A stretch of 22,691 bases of DNA from an uncultured Nocardiaceae bacterium. GTDB taxonomy: Bacteria > Actinomycetota > Actinomycetes > Mycobacteriales > Mycobacteriaceae. Under the pieces are notes generated by a model. The model saw nothing but the letters and a program-made list of their open reading frames with translations. It was not told the DNA's origin and did not search any database. The position numbers were made by a program, and so were the translations under genes. This document shows positions 6,649 through 13,335 of the stretch, piece after piece (within the stretch, counting starts at the first letter, position 1; every line of letters starts with the position of its first letter). The stretch is from the NCBI GenBank assembly GCA_936936565.1, contig CAKZIX010000115.1:1-22691 (forward strand), read 5' to 3'.

Positions 6649-8310
6649 ATGCGACGAGTCTTGTTTCTGGTCAGCGCCAACAACGGGCTCACCCAGCGTG
6701 CCGCGGCCGAACTGCGCACCCATGGGCATCGTGTGCGCACCGAGGTCGTGAGCACGGCCGAGGACATGCTGCGCGCTGCCGCTCGCCGCGATTTCGATCT
6801 CATCGTGTGCCCGTATCTCAAAGCGCGCATTCCGGATGCCATCTGGCGCGCGTGCCCGACGGTGATCATTCATCCCGGTCCGGTGGGTGATCAGGGCCCG
6901 TCGTCGCTGGACTGGGCGATCGCCGAGGGGTTGCCGGTATGGGGTGTCACCGCACTGTCCGCGGTCGCGGAGTTGGACGGCGGCCCCATCTGGGCGTGGC
7001 GGACGTTCGAGATGCCACGCGGCGCCCGCAAGTCCGACGTGTACAACGGCCCGGTCGCCGACGCCGCCGTCGCATGCGTACTGGACGTGGTGGCCAAATC
7101 GGCGGACCCGAGCTTCCGGCCGATTCCCCGCGCCGACGTACCGCGCATGGTGCTCGCCGCCCGCGCGCGTCCACGCATGACGCAAGCCGACCGCGCGGTG
7201 TCCTGGGCGGCCCCGGCCGCCGACATCGTGCGCGCGGTGGCCGCCGCCGACGGCGCACCCGGCCTGCGGACCACGCTGCAGGGTGTCGACATGTTCGTCT
7301 ACGACGCCCGCGCCGACGCGCACGTTGCCGGCGAGCCGGGCCCCGTGGTGGCCGCCAGCCATGGCGCGGTGCGCGTGGCAGCCGGCACCGGCAGCGTGTG
7401 GATCGGCCACGCCCGGGTTCGCGGCGGCGTGAAGCTGCCGGCTGCGCACGTGCTGTCGGCGCCCGCGGCGCTGTCGGAGGCGACGGACATTCGCTACCGC
7501 CGGGTCGGCCGCGTCGGCGTGCTCGAATTCGACTTCTACAACGGTGCGATGAGCACCGAACAGTGCGAACGGCTGCTCGCCGCGCTGCGCGTCGCCAAGG
7601 CCGAGCCCACGAAAGTGCTTGCGCTGCTCGGTGGTTGGACGTATTTCAGCAACGGCATCCACCTCAACGTCATCGAGGCGGCAACCAACCCGGCCGCCGA
7701 GGCGTGGCGAAACATCAAGGCCATCAACGCTGTTTGCCGGGAGATCATTGCCTGCGAGGAGCAGGTGGTGATGGCCGCGTTCACCGGCAACGCCGGCGCG
7801 GGCGGGGTGATGCTGCCGCTGGGCGCCGACGTCGTCGTCGCCCGCGCGGGGGTGGTGCTGAATCCGCACTACGCCACGATGGGGCTCTACGGTTCCGAGC
7901 TGCACACCTACACGCTGCCGCGCCGAGTAGGCGCCACCGTGGCCAAACAGCTGACCTCGCAATGCCTTCCAATCGGTGCGGCGCACGCCTGCGAGATCGG
8001 GCTCGTCGATGCCGTCGGGCCGCGTGATCCGGCGGCGTTCGTCGCCTGGCTGAGCGAGCTGGCCGACAGCTTTGCCGACGGCGCCGTGCAGCGAAACATC
8101 TTGTCCGCCAAGCGGGAAGTGCTGGCGCGTGAGCATGCCCGCCGCCCGCTCGACGCCTACGAGGCATTCGAGCTGGGCGAAATGGCGCGGGACATGTTCG
8201 AAAATCGCTGTGGCTTCGCCGAAAAGCGGCATGCCTTCGTGCGCAAGCTGTCCGGCGGGGGCAGCGCGGTCGCTCAGCCGCGCGCGAGCAAGTCGTCCAG
8301 CGCGGCGTAG
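6649..8310 (+). CDS. hypX: HypX-type protein: formyltransferase-like plus crotonase-like fusion
   Basis: A 553-residue two-domain protein. In [NiFe]-hydrogenase maturation HypX makes the active-site CO ligand aerobically: an N-terminal domain moves formyl from N10-formyl-tetrahydrofolate to CoA, and a C-terminal crotonase-like domain decarbonylates formyl-CoA. The N-terminal half (about 1-270) has the start MRRVLFLVSANNGLTQRA and the folate-site loop IIHPGPVGDQGPSSLDWAI (His75). The C-terminal half (about 290-553) has GGWTYFSNGIHLNVIEA, TGNAGAGGVMLPLGADVVVA and the diagnostic LNPHYATMGLYGSE (about 404-417). I chose the ATG at 6649, with GGGGAGG at 6633-6639, over the upstream in-frame ATG at 6556. 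Length agrees with HypX (about 540-600). Its last 37 bases overlap the convergent SRPBCC gene. No hydrogenase or hypABCDEF gene is present here. Confidence 0.85.
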   Translation: MRRVLFLVSANNGLTQRAAAELRTHGHRVRTEVVSTAEDMLRAAARRDFDLIVCPYLKARIPDAIWRACPTVIIHPGPVGDQGPSSLDWAIAEGLPVWGVTALSAVAELDGGPIWAWRTFEMPRGARKSDVYNGPVADAAVACVLDVVAKSADPSFRPIPRADVPRMVLAARARPRMTQADRAVSWAAPAADIVRAVAAADGAPGLRTTLQGVDMFVYDARADAHVAGEPGPVVAASHGAVRVAAGTGSVWIGHARVRGGVKLPAAHVLSAPAALSEATDIRYRRVGRVGVLEFDFYNGAMSTEQCERLLAALRVAKAEPTKVLALLGGWTYFSNGIHLNVIEAATNPAAEAWRNIKAINAVCREIIACEEQVVMAAFTGNAGAGGVMLPLGADVVVARAGVVLNPHYATMGLYGSELHTYTLPRRVGATVAKQLTSQCLPIGAAHACEIGLVDAVGPRDPAAFVAWLSELADSFADGAVQRNILSAKREVLAREHARRPLDAYEAFELGEMARDMFENRCGFAEKRHAFVRKLSGGGSAVAQPRASKSSSAA

Positions 8311-8741
8311 CTGGCGTTCAGACCGACTTCCATGCCCGAGGCGAGCATGCCGTCGCGCTCTTCGGGGGTGTGGAACTGGCTGAGCACGTCGATCTTGGTG
8401 CGGCCGTCGCCGAGATCGACGAACGTCGCGTGGTCCACCGCGACGTGCCCCGGCATGCCGTCCCACTCGAAGGTCTGCACCAGCCGGTCCATGGGCGTGA
8501 TCTCGCGGAAGCGACCCTCGAAACCGTTCTCGCCCTCGACGATTCGCCAGTGCCCGCCACGCTCGAATTCCCAGGTGACGATCTTCGCGTCGCCGCCGCC
8601 GGACCACCACTGGGTGAGCAGTTCGGGAGTGGTGTAGGCCGCCCACACCCGCTCGCGTGGCGCGTTGAACACGCGCTCGATGTGAATCTCCCGCTCGGAT
8701 GAGGTGGAAATCGTTGCGGGGGTGTGGGTTTGGGTGCTCAT
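8274..8741 (-). CDS. SRPBCC/AHSA1-family protein
   Basis: A 155-residue START-like domain protein of the AHSA1 (activator of Hsp90 ATPase homologue 1) family. The pattern is clear: IHIERVFNAPRERVWAAYT, then LLTQWWSGGGDAKIVTWEFE, RIVEGENGFEGRFREITP, and GMEVGLNASYAALDDLLA at the end. The fold has a deep hydrophobic pocket; the ligand is unknown. It is encoded nine bases after an ArsR-type regulator, and its AAGGA ribosome binding site overlaps that gene's stop codon, so the two are translationally coupled. ArsR-SRPBCC pairs are a recurrent actinobacterial arrangement in which the regulator is thought to control its partner. It overlaps the 3' end of hypX by 37 bases, tail to tail. Confidence 0.92.
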   Translation of the reverse strand: MSTQTHTPATISTSSEREIHIERVFNAPRERVWAAYTTPELLTQWWSGGGDAKIVTWEFERGGHWRIVEGENGFEGRFREITPMDRLVQTFEWDGMPGHVAVDHATFVDLGDGRTKIDVLSQFHTPEERDGMLASGMEVGLNASYAALDDLLARG

Positions 8742-8750
8742 GACGAATCC

Positions 8751-9071
8751 TTACGGGGTTTCGAGGAATGCGGCCAGACGATCCAGGCGAGCCTCGAGTG
8801 CCCGCTGATGTGCCCGGATGAACGCCAATTCCGGTTGGAGGGCGTTGCTGCCGAGCCGGCAATAGCGCACCCGGCCCTGCTTTTCCGTGACCACCAGCCC
8901 AGCGTCCTCGAGGAGCTGCACATGCTTCTTGATGCCGGTGAGCGTCATCTCGAAGTGAGCTGCCAGATCGCTGATGGTGCGTGCGCCCTGGGTGAGCTCG
9001 TGGAGGATGCCCCGTCTGGTGGGATCCGCCAGTGCTGCGAACGAGGAGTCGAGCTCCGAATACTGAACCAT
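8751..9071 (-). CDS. ArsR-family transcriptional regulator
   Basis: A 106-residue winged-helix repressor. It opens MVQYSELDSSFAALADPTRR and continues with ISDLAAHFEMTLTGIKKHVQ (recognition helix region) and LLEDAGLVVTEKQGRVRYCR (wing). This is the subfamily that accompanies SRPBCC/AHSA1 genes. It lacks the Cys-x-Cys metal site of ArsR/SmtB sensors, so metal sensing is unlikely; any ligand may relate to the partner protein. The start codon is embedded in a perfect inverted repeat (9062-9081), which suggests tight autoregulation. It is the first gene of a two-gene operon. Confidence 0.93.
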   Translation of the reverse strand: MVQYSELDSSFAALADPTRRGILHELTQGARTISDLAAHFEMTLTGIKKHVQLLEDAGLVVTEKQGRVRYCRLGSNALQPELAFIRAHQRALEARLDRLAAFLETP

Positions 9072-9081
9072 CTAGTTCAGT
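9062..9081 (-). promoter_or_regulatory. Inverted repeat around the arsR start codon, candidate auto-operator
   Basis: ACTGAAC (9062-9068) and GTTCAGT (9075-9081) form perfect 7-bp arms with a six-base spacer. The arsR initiation codon (9069-9071) lies inside the spacer. A regulator bound here would cover the start codon and probably the transcription start, consistent with autorepression of the ArsR-SRPBCC operon. The repeat is seen directly; its use as operator is inferred from position. Confidence 0.6.
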
Positions 9082-9124
9082 GTTGCAGCTGACCGTATCT
9101 TCGCGCAAGAGACAGGGCGAAACT

Positions 9125-9586
9125 TCAGTCGACGACGACGAACTGCGACACGGCAGGGGCGTGCGGTAGGTCGGTATTGACGGTCACCTCGACCCGGCCG
9201 ACGCCGGTATAGAGGAAGAACTGCGCCGGCGGACCTTCGAACGGTGCCACCGAGCCCTCCAGGCGTGCGGCCGTCGACCCGTTCGCCCCGGTGTCCAGAT
9301 TGCGCCAGTTCACATTGGCAAGCACCCAGCAATGCGCACCCGGCGCCTCGGAGATGCCGACGAACTGGCCGGTGAGGCCGAACAGCACGCGCCCGTCACC
9401 GGGTGGGAAATCTCCGAACTGGGCCAGCCCGCGGATCTGGCCGGCGCATGAAACCCCATGCGCCACAGTGTTTGTCGGTGAAAGATGGACGGTTCCCAGT
9501 GCAGCGGCGGTGGCCGGGGGAGTAACGGTTGCCGCCCCCGCGGCGACCAGCACGGCGACGGTTGCACAACTCCGGCGCGTAGGCAT
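9125..9586 (-). CDS. Secreted protein of unknown function
   Basis: A 153-residue protein with a signal peptide (MPTRRSCATVAVLVAAGAAT, cleavage probably after a TAAA stretch near residue 28). The mature part of about 125 residues is rich in Gly, Val and Pro and contains two Cys residues (in VSCAGQ and HCWVL), which could form a disulfide. It ends in a hydrophobic VVVD. No known domain is recognised. It follows the response-regulator gene on the same strand after a 57-base gap and precedes the arsR gene by 53 bases, so its operon membership is unclear. Confidence 0.65.
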   Translation of the reverse strand: MPTRRSCATVAVLVAAGAATVTPPATAAALGTVHLSPTNTVAHGVSCAGQIRGLAQFGDFPPGDGRVLFGLTGQFVGISEAPGAHCWVLANVNWRNLDTGANGSTAARLEGSVAPFEGPPAQFFLYTGVGRVEVTVNTDLPHAPAVSQFVVVD

Positions 9587-9643
9587 GCACCCATTGTTTC
9601 CTATTTGCCGCGAACACGCCCGGGCGACCCGGCAATCGTTATC

Positions 9644-10300
9644 TCACCGCTGAGGCGCGACGAGCCCCGACTCGTAGGCCAGTACCACCAACTGCGCACG
9701 ATCGCGGGCGTGCAACTTCGTCATCGCCCGGTTCACGTGGGTCTTCGCGGTGAGCGGGCTGATCACCATCTGCGCGGCGATCTCGTCGTTGGACAATCCT
9801 TGCGCCACCAGCACCACGGCCTCGCGCTCGCGGTTGGTCAGTCCCAGTGCCGCGGCCGGCACGGCGAGGCGCGGCCCGGCAACGAACCGGTCGATCAGCC
9901 GCCGCGTGATCGACGGTGCCAACAGGGCGTCGCCGCGAGCGGCGACGCGCACCGCATGCAGGAAGTCGTCCGCTCGGATGTCCTTCACCAAGAAGCCGGC
10001 GGCACCGGCCCGCAACGCGTCGAACACGTACTCGTCGAGCCCGTAGTTGGTGAGGATCACGATGTGCACACCCGCGAGGGCCGGGTCCGCGGCGATCTCG
10101 CGGGTCGCCTCGATGCCGTCGACGCCGGGCATCTGGATGTCGACCAACGCGACGTCGGGCATGTGGTGCCGCGTCAGGGCCACCGCGTGGGCACCGTCGG
10201 CCGCCTCGCCGACCACTTCGATGTCGTCCTCGAGATCGAGCAGCGCGCGGAAGCCGCTGCGAATCAACGGCTGGTCGTCCACCAGGAGCACCCGGATCAT
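9644..10300 (-). CDS. NarL/LuxR-type response regulator
   Basis: A 218-residue two-component response regulator. The receiver domain (about 1-120) has the acidic pocket VDDQ (Asp8, Asp9), the phosphoacceptor Asp54 in VALVDIQMPGVDGIEA, conserved Thr84 in VILTNYG and Lys106 in FLVKDI. The C-terminal LuxR HTH (about 150-215) reads LTNREREAVVLVAQGLSNDE, then IAAQMVISPLTAKTHVNRAM. All catalytic residues are intact. Its start overlaps the kinase stop by four bases (ATGA), so the pair is translationally coupled. Targets are unknown; the DUF6223-like gene and its own promoter are obvious candidates. Confidence 0.96.
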   Translation of the reverse strand: MIRVLLVDDQPLIRSGFRALLDLEDDIEVVGEAADGAHAVALTRHHMPDVALVDIQMPGVDGIEATREIAADPALAGVHIVILTNYGLDEYVFDALRAGAAGFLVKDIRADDFLHAVRVAARGDALLAPSITRRLIDRFVAGPRLAVPAAALGLTNREREAVVLVAQGLSNDEIAAQMVISPLTAKTHVNRAMTKLHARDRAQLVVLAYESGLVAPQR

Positions 10301-11391
10301 GTCGGGCGCACCACCGGCAGTTCGGCATGCACCTGGAAACCGCCGCCGGCGCGGGGCGCCGCACGCAGCTGCCCGCCCAGTGCGGTCACCCGCTCGCGCA
10401 TGCCGAGCAGCCCGACACCCGGCGGTCCGACGGCGACCGAGTCGGCGGCCCCGTCGTCGTCCACCTGCACAATCACCCGGTCCGGCCGGTACTCGATGCG
10501 CACGGCCGCCGCCGCACCGGCCGCGTGCCGAACGACGTTGGTCAACGACTCTTGCACGATCCGAAACGCCGTGCGATCCACCGCCACCGGCACGTCATGA
10601 TGCTGTTGTCCGGCAATTTCCAGGGTTGCGGTGACCCCGCCGGAGCGCGCGCGGTCGATCAACTCCGGAAGCTGCGCCACCCCGCGCCGCGGCGCGCCCT
10701 CGTCGCGCAGCGCCTCCAGGGTGGCGCGCAGTTCGCGCGCCGCCTCGCGGCTGGCGTCGCGGATCGCGAGCAGCGCCGCCGGCACGTCGTCGCCACGCTT
10801 GCGCGCAATGTGCACCGCCGCCTCCGATTGCACCGTGATCACCGAGATCTGATGAGTCAACGAGTCGTGCAATTCGCGCGCGATGTGCAGCCGTTCGGCG
10901 TCGGCGCGCCGGCGCGCGGTTTCCTCACGGGTGCGTTCGGCGTCGTCGGCCCGGCGCTCCGCCTGCCGCAATGCCTCCCCGGCCGCGCCCGCAGCGATCA
11001 GCCATGCGATCTCCAGCGCGCCGCGGGCTTGCGCGAACGCCGTCGCCGTGTCGGGCACCTGAACCAGGGCGGCCAGGGGCAGGGTGGCCAACAGCACCAT
11101 CGACGCGGCGAGCGCCACGAGGCGCCGGCCGGCGCGCACCGCGAAGTACACCGCGAACAAGAACGCGACGGCGGGCACATCGAACCCCGCGGCCTGGTAT
11201 CCGAGCGCGCACAGCCCGGTAACCGCCAAGACGGCGATCGGCGCGCGCCGGCGCGCCACCAAAGCCAACCCGCTGCCGACAAGCAACACGACACCGACCG
11301 GCGCCCCGGCCGGCTGCGACAACCCCGCGACGAGCACGACACCCGCGACCGCTCCGGCGACCACGGCATCCGTGCGCCAGCGCTTGTCCAT
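10297..11391 (-). CDS. Sensor histidine kinase (HisKA_3/NarL partner)
   Basis: A 364-residue membrane kinase. Residues 1-150 hold several hydrophobic helices (AVVAGAVAGVVLVAGL, VGVVLLVGSGLALVA, VPAVAFLFAVYFAV, LVALAASMVLLATLPLAALV), so it probably senses in or at the membrane. The phosphoacceptor His is at about residue 175 in IARELHDSLTHQISVITVQ, the HisKA_3 dimerisation type. The ATPase domain follows with QESLTNVVRHA (N box) and the G-box GPPGVGLLGMRERV. I prefer the ATG at 11391 over an in-frame TTG at 11424, because the first eleven residues of the longer form lack hydrophobic or family character. Neither has a strong ribosome binding site. The stimulus is unknown. Confidence 0.92.
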   Translation of the reverse strand: MDKRWRTDAVVAGAVAGVVLVAGLSQPAGAPVGVVLLVGSGLALVARRRAPIAVLAVTGLCALGYQAAGFDVPAVAFLFAVYFAVRAGRRLVALAASMVLLATLPLAALVQVPDTATAFAQARGALEIAWLIAAGAAGEALRQAERRADDAERTREETARRRADAERLHIARELHDSLTHQISVITVQSEAAVHIARKRGDDVPAALLAIRDASREAARELRATLEALRDEGAPRRGVAQLPELIDRARSGGVTATLEIAGQQHHDVPVAVDRTAFRIVQESLTNVVRHAAGAAAAVRIEYRPDRVIVQVDDDGAADSVAVGPPGVGLLGMRERVTALGGQLRAAPRAGGGFQVHAELPVVRPT

Positions 11392-11444
11392 GCGAGCACC
11401 ATAATCCGGTTCCGGCCGCGGCAAATCCTGCGTGACGACGAATT

Positions 11445-11489
11445 GCCGCTACTGCCCATGCAGTAGCCGCTACCGCGTCGGCCGTAGCG
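11445..11489. promoter_or_regulatory. Repeat cluster upstream of the two-component operon, candidate regulator site
   Basis: A perfect 8-bp inverted repeat GCTACTGC (11448-11455) / GCAGTAGC (11460-11467) with a four-base spacer is followed by CGCTAC (11468-11473) / GTAGCG (11484-11489). GCCGCTAC occurs twice, at 11445 and 11466, exactly 21 bases or two helical turns apart. The cluster lies 54-98 bases upstream of the kinase start, between it and the divergent DUF6223-like gene. It suits cooperative binding by the adjacent NarL-type regulator on one DNA face. Repeats are visible; the role is inferred. Confidence 0.45.
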
Positions 11490-11596
11490 TGGATACGGCT
11501 CTAGCGGGAGCGTGAATTGTCCACGCCTGCATGTTTTTTCGAGTCCCGGCGCCGCGCAGGATCGAACCCGGAACATCTTCGACCAAGGAGCCCGAC

Positions 11597-11911
11597 ATGG
11601 ATCTGTTTGCAGCCGGATTATCCGAGATGAGTGCCGGACGGGTGAGCGCCGCCGCCGCCGGAATCGTCGCCCTCGTCGGCGTGGGATTCGGGATGCTCGC
11701 ACTGTCACGCCGCGTCGCGCGCGGCGCGCTGATCGCCGGCATCTGCGGTGTCGTCGCCATCGCGGTAGGTGCACTGGTCGCCGCGACCGCAGACGGCGGG
11801 CTCGGTACCGGCAACGGCCTCGGTGGCGCGGTCGTCGCCATCGTCGCCGGGATGATCAGCCTGGCGCTCGGCGCCTGGGCACACATGCGCAACACGGCCC
11901 CGTTGCGCTGA
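11597..11911 (+). CDS. DUF6223-like small membrane protein
   Basis: A 104-residue integral membrane protein with three hydrophobic helices: AAAAGIVALVGVGFGMLAL, GALIAGICGVVAIAVGALVA and LGGAVVAIVAGMISLALGAW. A Gly-rich GGLGTGNGLGG loop lies before the last. The pattern MSAGRVSAAAAGIVALVGVG, and the position next to a NarL-type two-component pair, recall DUF6223 proteins of actinobacteria; that name is tentative. The start at 11597 is supported by AAGGAG (11585-11590), six bases upstream; a longer in-frame start at 11531 has no such support. It is divergent from the kinase gene and may be its target or its sensory partner. Confidence 0.65.
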   Translation: MDLFAAGLSEMSAGRVSAAAAGIVALVGVGFGMLALSRRVARGALIAGICGVVAIAVGALVAATADGGLGTGNGLGGAVVAIVAGMISLALGAWAHMRNTAPLR

Positions 11912-11934
11912 CTGCGCACGTGCGCTGATGATCA

Positions 11935-12005
11935 GCGTCGCGTCGGCTCACAGGCGACGCCGTCGGCGTCGGTGCCGCACCCAGCGGCGGCGAGCACGGC
12001 AAGAT
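11935..12005 (-). pseudogene. Possible 3' remnant of an Excalibur-domain gene
   Basis: The minus-strand frame ending at a stop near 11935 reads LAVLAAAGCGTDADGVACEP followed by TRR. The block DADGVACE matches the end of Excalibur calcium-binding domains (consensus like DRDGDGVACE), common in secreted actinobacterial proteins. Upstream the frame turns into the product of the GATG repeat and then into nondescript sequence without a signal peptide, so only the tail survives. It would be a host-gene fragment cut at the island border. The resemblance covers only a short stretch and may be chance. Confidence 0.25.
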
Positions 12006-12028
12006 GGATGGATGGATGGATGGATGGA
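12003..12028. repeat. Tetranucleotide repeat (GATG) x 6.5
   Basis: Six consecutive GATG units plus GA, without interruption, in non-coding DNA between the DUF6223-like gene and immA. Such repeats are prone to slippage. Here the tract is not inside or close to a supported start codon, so phase variation is not indicated. It marks the likely left edge of the accessory island. Confidence 0.9.
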
Positions 12029-12204
12029 GAGGTGTTCACGTAAATCGCTGACCAGCAACGATCGTCCCAGCTGCGCAAGCGTCGGCACGTCCTAAGCGGC
12101 AGCTTTGGCACACATCGTTTGATATCCAAACTCGATCTGTTGGGTGCCGGGGCTCGATGCAGGAGTCGCAACCTCTCGCCGGGAGGACGTCCTTCAAACG
12201 GAGT

Positions 12205-12226
12205 CGCCGCGGTCAGTTCCGCGGCG
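12205..12226 (-). terminator. Hairpin downstream of immA, candidate terminator
   Basis: CGCCGCGG (12205-12212) and CCGCGGCG (12219-12226) form a perfect 8-bp GC stem with a six-base loop. It lies about 40 bases past the stop of the minus-strand immA gene. No U-tract follows. Position and stability suggest a factor-assisted or actinobacterial-type intrinsic terminator for the xre-immA operon. Confidence 0.5.
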
Positions 12227-12265
12227 CAACACGAGACGTACGTACGTATCGCGAAATGCGGGTCA

Positions 12266-12796
12266 TCACGACGGTGTCAGCATCCCAAGGCTTGCGAGTC
12301 GGTACTCCATTGCCTGCCGGGACACTTCGAACCGTCCGGCAAGTCGCATGACCAGTTCGGAATCCGGGACGGGCCTCCCTGCGAGCAGTGCTGTCAGCGC
12401 TCGCTGGAGCAGCTCGCGAGGCATGAGCATTTCGGCGGCGAATTGGTTTGCTTCAATCTCTTCCTGACTGCTAGCGGTGCTGCGGGCTGCGTCTCGGAAG
12501 TTGATCTGCAAATGGCGCTCGAGGATCAGGCCGTACGCGTTGTGAAGCAGGAGATGCCCGAGTTCGTGGGCGATGGTGAACCGCTGGCGCACCTTGGCGT
12601 TTGCGCTGTTAACACCGATGATCGGTGCCGAATCAGGCGCCCGATAAAGAAGGCCCGAGATGTCGTCGGCGTCGAACGGCTGATAGCTGACGACAGCACC
12701 CAGGCTGCGTGCGATGCGCTCGACCGGCACCGGTGGTTCTGTCACGGACTCAGCGACTAGGAGCCGGTTAACGGTCTTCATGATGGCTGTGTTCAC
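12266..12796 (-). CDS. ImmA/IrrE-family metalloprotease
   Basis: A 176-residue zinc metallopeptidase of the ImmA/IrrE (COG2856) family. The zinc site is RFTIAHELGHLLLH (His77, Glu78, His81), with the third ligand Glu at about 115 in EEIEANQFAAEMLMP, the family signature. In ICEBs1 of Bacillus and related elements, ImmA cleaves the Xre-type repressor encoded beside it and so derepresses the element. I chose a GTG start at 12796 because it overlaps the xre stop as GTGA, giving translational coupling; an ATG at 12781 is the alternative. The longer in-frame form would overlap xre by about 70 bases. The C-terminal 60 residues resemble the helix-turn-helix-like end of ImmA proteins. Its likely substrate is the upstream Xre protein. 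Confidence 0.92.
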   Translation of the reverse strand: MNTAIMKTVNRLLVAESVTEPPVPVERIARSLGAVVSYQPFDADDISGLLYRAPDSAPIIGVNSANAKVRQRFTIAHELGHLLLHNAYGLILERHLQINFRDAARSTASSQEEIEANQFAAEMLMPRELLQRALTALLAGRPVPDSELVMRLAGRFEVSRQAMEYRLASLGMLTPS

Positions 12797-13143
12797 CGCA
12801 GGTTCCGTCGTTCGGGCGCCGTACGGCCAATTGGGCTTTCGGCGATCAGTCGGCTGGCCCACCGACGCAGTTGAGGGTCAGGTACCTGATCAAAAAACTC
12901 GTGACTGTCGGAGATTTCGGCAGGCGTGCCAACCTCGGTCAGCAATTCACTGGGCGACACACCGAGAGCTTGCGCAAGCTTCGGCAGAAGGGAGAGTGGT
13001 GGATTCTGTTTGCCTCGTTCCAGATTGGTCACACTTGTCCTACCCAGCCCGACTCGCTCAGCCAGCTCCGCTTGGGTCATCGTTCGATGCTCTCGGAGCC
13101 TACGTATTGCAGCACCGAATTCGGTGAGGAAGTCAGCGTCCAT
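12793..13143 (-). CDS. Xre-family HTH transcriptional regulator
   Basis: A 116-residue DNA-binding protein with an N-terminal HTH_3 domain (about 9-68): FGAAIRRLREHRTMTQAELA, then ERVGLGRTSVTNLERGKQNP, then LSLLPKLAQALGVSPSELL. A C-terminal 45-residue tail (DSHEFFDQVPDPQLRRWASR onwards) may be the part cleaved by the partner protease. I chose the ATG at 13143; an upstream in-frame start at 13224 would code through two operator-like repeats. It is the first gene of the xre-immA operon and is divergent from the defence operon, with 192 bases between. I infer that it represses both directions. Confidence 0.92.
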   Translation of the reverse strand: MDADFLTEFGAAIRRLREHRTMTQAELAERVGLGRTSVTNLERGKQNPPLSLLPKLAQALGVSPSELLTEVGTPAEISDSHEFFDQVPDPQLRRWASRLIAESPIGRTAPERRNLR

Positions 13144-13174
13144 GGAAGTCAGAGTGACCCACTCCGATCGTGAA

Positions 13175-13265
13175 GTCAACGTGGCTGACATCTCGCGGCG
13201 GCGGGCCGAGCCCGTGAATGTCAACTCTGCTGACGTAAGGGATTTATCGAGTTTGCACGGTTGAC
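13175..13265. promoter_or_regulatory. Three copies of a 15-bp palindrome, candidate Xre operators
   Basis: GTCAAC-GTG-GCTGAC (13175-13189) and GTCAAC-TCT-GCTGAC (13220-13234) share the imperfect palindrome GTCARC-N3-GYTGAC. A third, half-degenerate copy GTTTGC-ACG-GTTGAC lies at 13251-13265. They start 45 and 31 bases apart and fill the intergenic region between divergent xre and the defence operon. The first copy is 32 bases from the xre start. TTGACA at 13261-13266, which could serve as a -35 element for the defence operon, is part of the third copy. Sites are visible; binding by the neighbouring Xre protein is inferred. Confidence 0.6.
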
Positions 13266-13335
13266 ATATGTGCCGAGGTGACGCACGCTATATCTCGGCG
13301 GGGGTTACGCATCGGCACGACGGGGAGGCGCGCAA

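Larger units (their letters stand above)
11912..12265. other. Gene-poor border region before the defence island
   Basis: No convincing gene lies in these 354 bases. They contain a 12-bp palindrome GCGCACGTGCGC (11914-11925) followed by CGCTGAT/ATCAGCG (11923-11937), possibly a terminator for the DUF6223-like gene. They also contain an Excalibur-like coding remnant on the minus strand, a six-unit GATG repeat and a hairpin after the immA gene. No tRNA gene and no pair of direct repeats resembling attachment sites was found here. Sequence character changes around the GATG repeat, so I place the left island border near 12000-12030. Confidence 0.45.

Noticed and set aside
6595..9108. 837-codon minus-strand open frame
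   Set aside because: It is antisense to hypX and out of frame with the ArsR and SRPBCC genes, with no recognisable domain.
9485..11466. Long plus-strand frames opposite the response regulator and kinase
   Set aside because: Shadows of two well-defined proteins with complete catalytic residues.
12003..12028. GATG tract as a phase-variation switch
   Set aside because: It is not in or near any supported coding start or promoter, so length change would have no evident effect.
12236..12247. ACGTACGTACGT palindrome as an operator
   Set aside because: It is a simple ACGT triplet repeat downstream of immA, not near a start codon, and could be chance.
11912..13335. tRNA gene, integrase or attachment repeats at the island's left side
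   Set aside because: No tRNA-like cloverleaf, integrase gene or flanking direct repeat could be found by reading; the mobility mechanism is unknown.
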